Source: Actinostola sp. cb2023
Lineage: Eukaryota; Cnidaria; Anthozoa; Actiniaria; Actinostolidae
Length of the DNA: 64,000 bases
Assembly (NCBI GenBank): GCA_033675265.1
Contig: JAUJYZ010000967.1
Location: 154,001 to 218,000 of the forward strand
Reading direction: 5' to 3'
The notes under the pieces are model-generated. The model had not been told where the DNA came from and did no database searches. It worked only from the letters and a program-made list of their open reading frames with translations. How positions within the stretch are numbered: the stretch's first letter is position 1; each line of letters opens with the position of its first letter. Shown here piece by piece: positions 57,149 to 64,000 of the stretch. The position numbers and the translations under genes are program-made.

Positions 57149-57990
57149 TGATGATGAAGACTGATGGTGATGATGAAGTCTGATAATGATGATTATATAA
57201 TAATAATCGTTGTCAATAATAATCACATTTCCCAGTGTCAACCATTATATATCTTCTTGTTACTGCAGCTAAACAGATATGTCTTCCCAGTAGAAGGTTT
57301 CTACCTCCCAGTACCTTCACGTGAAAGTTTTTGATTGCACGACTAACGTAATCACGCCTCCTGTTTTATCTCAGGTTTGGTTCCAGAACCGCCTTGTACG
57401 TTAGCGCAAAACCTATATCTTCCATGACAGGATGATATATACTACAAGTATTATTACTAGATTTTGTGTCCGTCTTCATGTTCCATCAGCTTTCATGCGA
57501 AATGTATATGATCCCTTTTTAATTTCCAGTGTGAGATGTGCAGTCAGTACCCTCAGGCGTGGGTTTCCTGTGTTTCAACGCATGCGTACTAAAACGACCA
57601 CCATGTGAGAAGACCTCTAAATCGGGTCCCCTAAATCGTTGTTTGTGATCGAAATCGCCAATAATCACCACCAAAACAAACCATCTGCTAAAGCACGTCA
57701 GGGTAAGCCTTTCATAATAGTACAATGAATCAATTAGAGTAGTTTTTCTTTTATTATTTAAGCCTATTTGGGTGTGAGCTCGTTTATAGCATACGATCGC
57801 TCAACTCCTCGGTTAGGCAACAAGTCCTTCAATCGCAGATTGGGCTGCGATGTAAACTTATACTTCATCTTTTTATTATTTTTGTAGGCCTTTTGTCTGA
57901 TTTAATAAACGAACTACAATATTACCAAGAATCTGCCTCATTACATGAGAATGATTCTTCAAGGGCTGGAATGATGTCTGAACTCAATAC
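57149..57990. other. Noncoding stretch
   Basis: Begins with GATGAT/ATAATA-rich low-complexity sequence, then mixed sequence without exon borders or known repeats. Confidence 0.5.
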
Positions 57991-57998
57991 AATGTAGT

Positions 57999-58786
57999 GC
58001 ATGTGACAATGTGACTCTCATGCCAACATCTACTAGTGTAACAAAAAGAGGGAAATCTTATGACGTCAACAGAAGGGCAATGTACCATTCTCTTGAATCA
58101 GGTGGTGGTTACGAAGGGTTGGCATCATTTTGCAGTGTGATGAACATGCCATTTATATCTAAGATGGGATACTACAATCAGGTAGACAATATTCTTGAAG
58201 CACAGGAAGACGAGGCACGTGATGAAATAACACAAGCAGGACAGAGACTTTGAACACTTCTATTAGAGAAGTCTGATCAAACAGAGGAAAATGCTGTTGT
58301 CGATGCTGCTGTGAGCTTCGATGGTACCTGGGCCAAAAGAGGATTTACTGTATTGATTGGAGTTGTATTTGTCAGGAGAAGTGTTAGACTGCCATGTGCT
58401 TTCAAAAACTTGCCAGAAATGCTCCAGGAAAAAAGCACAATTGGAAGGAGATGATTTGCTTAGAAGAATAGCAAGTTGAACATGTAAACTCTGGTGAATG
58501 TGACATTAATGTTAAAGGAAGCTCACCTGCAATGGAGGCTGAAGGGGCCAAGGCTATCTGGAACAGGTCAATTGAGAAGCATAATATGCGATACAAGTGG
58601 ATGGTCTCAGATGGGGATAGTAAGGCCTTCAACTCTGTTGAGGTTGTATATGATAATTGTAAAGTTATTAAGCTTGACTGTGTTGGCCATGTCCAAAAGC
58701 GTATGTGTAAGCACTTGCTGAACCTCATGTCTAGGACAAAAGGTAAACTATCTGATGGTAAGCCAATAGGAGGGCATGGCAGACTC
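57999..58786 (+). pseudogene. 'Mutator-like transposase domain' gene, 5' part, broken
   Basis: Three plus-strand frames in order read like the PF20700-type transposase found in many invertebrates: YDVNRRAMYHSLESGGGYEG, CSVMNMPFISKMGYYNQVDN, then VSFDGTWAKRGFTVLIGVVF, then SPAMEAEGAKAIWNRSIEKH, MRYKWMVSDGDSKAFNSVEV and VKLDCVGHVQKRMCKHLLNL-like sequence, ending in DGKPIGGHGRL. FDGTW and DGDSK hold the likely first two catalytic acids. Frame shifts or stops fall at about 58253 and 58400-58500. The homology stops abruptly at 58786, where Gag sequence of a retroelement begins, so the last third is missing. Confidence 0.75.
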
Positions 58787-59562
58787 AGAAACCAAACTGA
58801 TTCCGCTCGCACTTGGTTTTTCACAAATGACCATAAGTATACAACTTTCACAGAGCTGTGTAATTTGTTCAGAGAGAGATTTTTGTTGAAAAGCGACGAG
58901 TGGCTTTTACGACAAGAGTTGACCTATAGTGGTGACATATTAAAACGTTGCCAAAGGCTGAATATTTGTAAAACGGAACAACTACACAATCTAATTCAGG
59001 GCTTTTTACCTAGGATTCGAAAAACATGTAATACTTTCCCAGCCAAAACCAATAGATGAGGCGATAACAATAGCAAATATTAAGGCCTCGTTAACATCAA
59101 AACACACTAATGCAATCACTTCCAAAGATCTTCAAAGTCTTGAAGCGAATATGATTAATGCCATTCAGAATGTTTCTACAAATGCAGGCTCGCCAAAAAT
59201 AGCTGCCTTTGACCAAGAAACACGCCCAGAACTGATTCCAGAACTAGGAAATTTCATTAAGAGCCAGGTTCAGAATGAAAAAGACGCCTCGATTTAGTAC
59301 CTAGAGCACAGAATCGATTTCGCCCAGGTGAACAGAGGTTTCAATTTAATACTAGGGGGGATTGTGGAAACAGTCGTACAACAACGGGGCAAATAATTTG
59401 CTAACGCTGTCAGAAAGTAGGTCATTTTTCTAGAAATTGCCCAGAACAGAGATTTCCAGGTACTACAGGATTTCAACGCAGAGGCCGTGGGTTTAGCCCT
59501 AGACCAGTTTTAAACTCAACAGGGGGGCAAAGGGGCTCGTCATTTGCTCCCCACAGACAATA
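58787..59562 (+). pseudogene. Ty3/Gypsy Gag fragment, first copy
   Basis: Immediately after the transposase piece the same frame reads SARTWFFTNDHKYTTFTELC and FRERFLLKSDEWLLRQEL, a retroelement Gag capsid segment. With several stops and shifts it continues through QRLNICKTEQLHNLIQGFLP and reaches RCQKVGHFSRNCPE near 59400, a zinc knuckle whose first cysteine is damaged. It parallels 60390-61280 but is diverged, so it is a separate copy. No protease or polymerase follows it directly. Confidence 0.75.
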
Positions 59563-60110
59563 AATAGCCAAATTAGAGATAATAACCATTTTTCATCGAA
59601 TAATCCAAACCAAAAAGCCACAAACATGAAATTTTCAGTACAACTTCAATGTCACAATATTAACAAACACAACAAAGGAACTACGAAAACAAAGGACACT
59701 AAACTCATATTTTCAGGGACAACTAAAATTCCCAAGAGAGCGGCTTTGCATAGCCCTAAGAAAAATACAGTCGGCAAACACAGCCGTTTTCAAATATCTA
59801 TAATTAGTATAGTTTCATTTCCTGAAACTTTCGCACTTCCTGTTAGGGAAACATATGTTTCAGATTCTCACACAAAGGATATTAAGGAAACTAATCAGCA
59901 TGATCCTGCTTATCAATTATCTGACATTAATACATCTAACATCACACGGGATACTGTGCAGCACACAAAGGCTATTGTGCATCAGACCCAACTCATTAGT
60001 AGTGATCACTCGCGAATAGAAGTTGCCTGTACTGATTGAACTTCAAGCGAAATTCAATCCTCACTAAGGTTTGTTCATTTAGCTTATCTAAAATAGTTTC
60101 TATATTATAC
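59563..60110 (+). other. Frame of unknown nature between two Gag copies
   Basis: A 137-codon plus frame (59626-60039) starts MKFSVQLQCHNINKHNKGTT and is rich in Thr, Lys, His and Ser without any domain. By position it corresponds to the sequence that follows Gag in the second copy (61290-61740) and is probably the spacer between Gag and protease of the first copy. Confidence 0.35.
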
Positions 60111-60124
60111 CTTAGATAGCAGAA

Positions 60125-61280
60125 GTGCAAGTTCAGGAGCATTTCCTTAAATCGTTCGAACTATACATGTCGAAAATAAACAAAAAGAAGATAGAAGAAG
60201 ATAAAGATCTAAGTACATTCCCTGACTTTGATTTCAGTGATTTTGTGGAAATGGAAACTGAACATCTTGACGAAAATGTAATGCATTTTCGGGACAACAG
60301 AACGATGCTCTCGAATTTATTGAACAATTCAATTCTTACGCAAGTTTTTTCAATTGGAACAATGATGAAAGACTGGCCGCCTTTCCTTTGACGTTGACAG
60401 AGTCAGCGAGAACGTGTTTTTTTACACTAGAGAAAAAGTTTATAACATTTAATGATCTAACTAAGTTATTCAAAGATAGGTTTCTTTCACAATGCGATGA
60501 ATGGATTCTAAGGCAGGAACTTAGTGTTAGAAAACAACTGACTACCGAGAGTGTCTCTGATTTTAGTTCCGATATTCTGAAAAAATGTCAGCGACTGGCC
60601 GTTCCAAAGAAGGAACAAATCCATTTTTTTATTCAGGGACTTATTCCCAAGATAAGAGATCATGTGATACTCACGCAACCGAAAACAATGGAAGAGGCGA
60701 TAACCGCCACTAAGATAAAGTCAACTTTGAAACCAGCCACCATCGCTAGCATAACACAAAAGGACTTAGATATTTTACAGGGAAACATTATAAACGCTTT
60801 TCATAAAATGTCAGCAACCCAAAACCCCTCTCCTACAGTAGCAGCACTTGAACAACAAATTCATCCCTCACAGATCTCAGGTTTAGGGGATATAATCAGG
60901 GAACAGATCAAAAACGAAATGGGTCGCGTCAATTCAACAAATAGGCAACCAGAGAATTTGCGCTTACGTTTCAACTCTCGTGGGGACTTTGGGATAGTAG
61001 CGAGGACTTCCGACGGGATAGTCATTTGCTTTCGCTGTAGAAAAGTAGGACACCATGCTAGGATTTGCCCTGAAAATAGTCAACCAAATTTCAATCCAAA
61101 CCAGCGTTCGTATCAACAAACGAGCGTATCAACAAACGAGAGGCCCTATGTTTAATGACAATAGGAACCATTCGGGAAATTACAATGGAAATAATCAAAG
61201 TTCGTTCCGCCAAAATCAGAATTCGGGAAACAGCTCAGAGGAACGAAGAACTGGGCCTTTCGTTCCCCGAAGACAGTAAA
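60125..61280 (+). pseudogene. Ty3/Gypsy Gag, second copy
   Basis: A start segment (MQVQEHFLKSFELYMSKINK) is followed, after one frame shift near 60280, by ALEFIEQFNSYASFFNWNND, then SARTCFFTLEKKFITFNDLT and FKDRFLSQCDEWILRQEL (capsid), and a zinc knuckle C-x2-C-x4-H-x4-C at residues 214, 217, 222 and 227 of the frame starting 60388 (CFRCRKVGHHARIC). Gag packages element RNA in virus-like particles. A further frame change near 61150 leads into an Asn/Gln-rich tail. Lesions are few, so this copy is younger than the first. Confidence 0.8.
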
Positions 61281-61829
61281 GAAACATAAAAATAAGCCCT
61301 CAACATCAGATAGTGCAGAGCCCACAGCAGTTTTTTCGTTAAAACCAGATGTCAAGATTTCTAAGGAACAAAGCAAAAGAAAATTAGATGCAATTAAGCA
61401 AAGTTATCACCAAATCCCAAAGGGAGCCGTCTATTGTAGTAGTGTACACAAAGGACCAAGGTCAAACAATGAATCAAAGGCCACGAAATTAGAAGTTCCG
61501 ACATCTGCTGTTTTTTCTCATAAAGATAAGGACTCGGTGAAACGTTCTCACCTAGGAAACCAACACGAAAAAATTGTTGTGGGAGAAAGTAACACTTTCC
61601 ATGTAGTTGCCGCTATTGAAGCCACAAAAGAAGGGCATAGATTAGCATCAGAAATAAATTCATCAATGGGCCATACAAATCCAGATTCAAACAAAAAACG
61701 CGCTACCATACAAAAGTCACTCCAAATCAGTCAGTAGCTTCACTTGTTGATAATACACGCCAGAGTCCAGACCTCAATTCAACAAATCAGGTATGTGTTT
61801 TTAGATTAGTTACGGTTATTTTTGGATTA

Positions 61830-62560
61830 GTGGTTCTTATCGGCTCAAATTTTGTCACGCGAATCCATGATTCCTTAAGCCTTTCGATGCTCTTTGATAA
61901 GATCACGGAACTAATTGTAAGGACTGGTCACGCTTGCTTTCTGTTTTGTACACAGATCATGTCAATATGGAACATTAGTGGTTGTTTTCAAAACATTAAG
62001 AGTAAACTAGTTGTTACAAGTACACACGACAAGCCGCTAGGTAATTTTGCAACGAGTATCGTCCAATTCATTCCTAGCCGAAATAGTTTAAACATAATAG
62101 GATACATTCATAACACACGTTTGTCATTTCTAGTCGATACGGGAGCCACGTTGTCAATAATTCACTCGAAACTATTGAAATCAATACCTAGATTAGGCAC
62201 GCACTTTTGTACGAAGGCACCACATCAAAATATTCGAGCAGCTAACGGCCAGAACCTCCCACTTATTGGTCAGGTTGAAGTTCCGTTCACTATCGGAAAT
62301 ACAACATACCCATTTCAGGCCTCGGTAGCTAATGACCTCACTTATGATGTGATCTTAGGTAAAGATTTCTTTACACGTTACGAAGCAGAAATTAATTTCA
62401 AAGAATCGAGTTTCAAATTAATGGACCAACAACAACACACGGAAGCAGTCAGGTTTAAGGACGCTTCCAGCCCACAGTACTCAGTTCATGTTTTTGCAAC
62501 AATGACCCTACCACCTATGACACCTAGATCAGAAACCATTGTACCGTCAAAGGTCAAATT
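61830..62560 (+). pseudogene. Ty3/Gypsy aspartic protease
   Basis: The plus frame from 61830 has a possible membrane-like start, then at residues 94-106 TRLSFLVDTGATL with the catalytic D103, and YDVILGKDFF at 172-180, the hydrophobic-G strand that closes a retropepsin active site. The protein then runs on to about 62693. Homology to protease ends near 62450; past 62600 the frame no longer resembles a reverse transcriptase, which should follow here. Confidence 0.8.
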
Positions 62561-62639
62561 TCCTTTTGACCGCGGGAAAAAAAATGTTGTATGGAAATTA
62601 TTGTTTCATTCCTTTAGGAAAACACGAAATAGTATCTAT

Positions 62640-62900
62640 ATAAATTACCAGTCACCGAACGAAGTATTAGCGCTTCAGAACGAGAATGTTTAGCACTTGT
62701 AGCAACAATCAAAACGTTTCAACCATATACAATGGACACAAATTTACTGTTTACACCTGTCACATTACCTTAAAATGATGTAAGAGTATTTTAATACTAA
62801 TAAAAAGGACTTTGATATTCAATACAAATCTAGCAGTCAGAATACAAATGCGGATAGTTTATCTCATAGGAAATATGTGCATGCCGACGTGAATATTATT
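62640..62900 (+). pseudogene. Ty3/Gypsy RNase H remnant
   Basis: Frames around 62655-62780 read SERECLALVATIKTFQPY and then, shifted, HKFTVYT, followed at about 62815 by FDIQYKSSSQNTNADSLSHR. These are the middle and end of the RNase H of Gypsy Pol. About 1 kb of reverse transcriptase expected between protease and this point is absent, so it was deleted. Confidence 0.7.
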
Positions 62901-63595
62901 GACTTTAATTCCTAAGATAACACTTAGACAGATACAGCAACTACAAAGTCAAATTGCTCATTTGTATGACTCTATTTCCTTTTTAGACACCCAAATCTTA
63001 CCTAACAATGATCATTTAGCTCATACAAATATTTTAGAGTCGGAAAATTATTATAATTGCGACGAAGATATAGTGTTTTACCTTGCATATTCAAATAGTC
63101 GCTCAGTTAAAGAAAAAAATCCTCGGTTAGTGGTTCCACAAAATTTAAAACACGAGGTTTTAGTCCATTGTCATGACATCCCCCTGGCGGGACACAGACA
63201 TTTAGGACTACGTATATACAGAAAACGTACGATAAGATTAAACTCAGATATTTTGGAAAGAATATGTTTCGGGATTGTGAAGCTTGGATTCGCTCATGTA
63301 CGCATTGTTCTATGAAAAAGAACCTGTGAGCCACGCCCAACGCTCCCATTTTACAAATCCCTGTAGGATCCGCTTTTGAACGGATCGCGGTAGACTGTTT
63401 ATAGGCTCGTTCAAATTCCGGTAACCATTTCAGGTAATTAATATACATAGATGTATTTATGGATTACTTCACGAGATGGCTGGAAGCCTTTTCAGTACCT
63501 ACCATATTGATACTCCGACTATTGCTCGATTCATAATATATAAAATTGTTTGTAGATTTGGCTGTCCACGGACACTTAAGGGAGCCATGCAAATT
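62899..63595 (+). pseudogene. Ty3/Gypsy integrase, broken
   Basis: The plus frame from 62899 contains PRLVVPQNLKHEVLVHCHD and IPLAGHRHLG, the His pair of the integrase zinc-binding domain. After a shift near 63290 a Cys-containing segment and SAFERIAVDC appear (first catalytic Asp of the core), then DYFTRWLEAFSVP near 63460 and FGCPRTL near 63560. Similarity stops at about 63595, before the remaining catalytic residues. No LTR is recognised on either side within the window. Confidence 0.7.
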
Positions 63596-63763
63596 TCATG
63601 AGTAACTTAGTAAAATAAATATACCATCTTATTAATACCAAGAAAATTAATACGTCTGCTTTAATATCAAAAAAAAGCTTTGGCACATAGTTTTCTTATT
63701 TTAATAAATCAAATAACTCAGTAAGAACATCAAGATAAATACATTTCCTTACAAACTCACACA

Positions 63764-64000
63764 TGCACTCCCCTCTTTGCTACAAATTGTACTATAATTG
63801 TACTAACTGTTCTGATACGCTTGCTAAATGTTTTAACCAACACGGCTCATTGATCTGCCCTGACACTGTAACAAGACGTTCTCAAGATAGTTCTTCGATT
63901 GGGATGCCTTGCATTGGTCTCCCGGTTCTACAGTTACCTTCCCTCGTACCCATTCTCTGGCGGAATGTGATGACACAGAACACATGTTCCATCTGGGAGG
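63764..64000 (+). CDS. Cysteine-rich frame open to the window end
   Basis: From ATG at 63764 a frame of 79 codons is open to the last base: MHSPLCYKLYYNCTNCSDTL, then CFNQHGSLICPD and IGMPCIGLPVLQLPSL. It has seven cysteines and an N-glycosylation-like NCTNC context but no family that I recognise. It may be an exon, a retroelement remnant or chance. Confidence 0.25.

Overview
The window reads as repeat-rich, AT-rich nuclear DNA of a multicellular animal, most likely a marine invertebrate (sponge or cnidarian grade is my guess, not proven). Coding pieces are exons with GT/AG borders. The transposons are eukaryotic: Mutator-like (MULE) elements, a Ty3/Gypsy retroelement, a LINE, a DUF7869-like transposase and many TIR or foldback mini-elements. 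Long microsatellites and satellites fill much of the rest. No tRNA, rRNA, CRISPR or bacterial operon was seen, and there is one 604-base assembly gap.

Layout. 1-7000: a partial composite repeat, a SET-domain exon (minus, frameshifted), two exons of a staphylococcal-nuclease-like gene (minus) separated by a microsatellite intron, then a 1.4 kb foldback element with a perfect 9-bp target duplication. 7000-9500: small mobile elements, one unidentified exon and the gap. 9500-28970: a 52-bp satellite array followed by about 6.2 kb of nested mobile elements; the right part of the array plus that block is repeated head to tail, giving two copies of about 8.6 kb joined at a 5-bp microhomology. Each copy ends with a kinesin-14 cDNA-like fragment fused to a LINE tail. 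28970-36500: G/C-homopolymer foldbacks, a TA-flanked mini-element and a third copy of a duplicated-block element carrying a 3.9 kb insertion with ten 102-bp repeats that look capable of forming two hairpins each. 36500-41200: a broken DUF7869-like transposase gene split by mini-elements and triplet repeats. 41800-43670: a composite with two identical 128-bp ends and four 312-bp units.

43737-54747: a small EndoU-like nuclease gene is split at a TTAA site by a 10.5 kb element with inverted ends. Inside each end lies an array of 75-80 bp palindrome-bearing monomers in mirror orientation. This element also holds a 4.3 kb autonomous-looking MULE (zinc finger plus DDE transposase, intron-containing) and several small mobile elements. 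54850-57150: a compact cluster of small genes (a two-exon acidic protein, a twin GRF zinc-finger protein with a frameshift, an uncharacterised 217-residue protein). 58000-63600: a broken 'Mutator-like transposase domain' gene running into a Gag fragment, then a second Gag followed by protease, RNase H and integrase remnants of a Ty3/Gypsy element that has lost its reverse transcriptase core.

The genes do not form one pathway: the window is mainly a record of nested transposition, foldback insertion and recent tandem duplication around a few host-type exons. The most unusual items are the TTAA element with mirror satellite arrays, the structured 102-bp repeat, the kinesin-LINE chimera and the microhomology tandem duplication.
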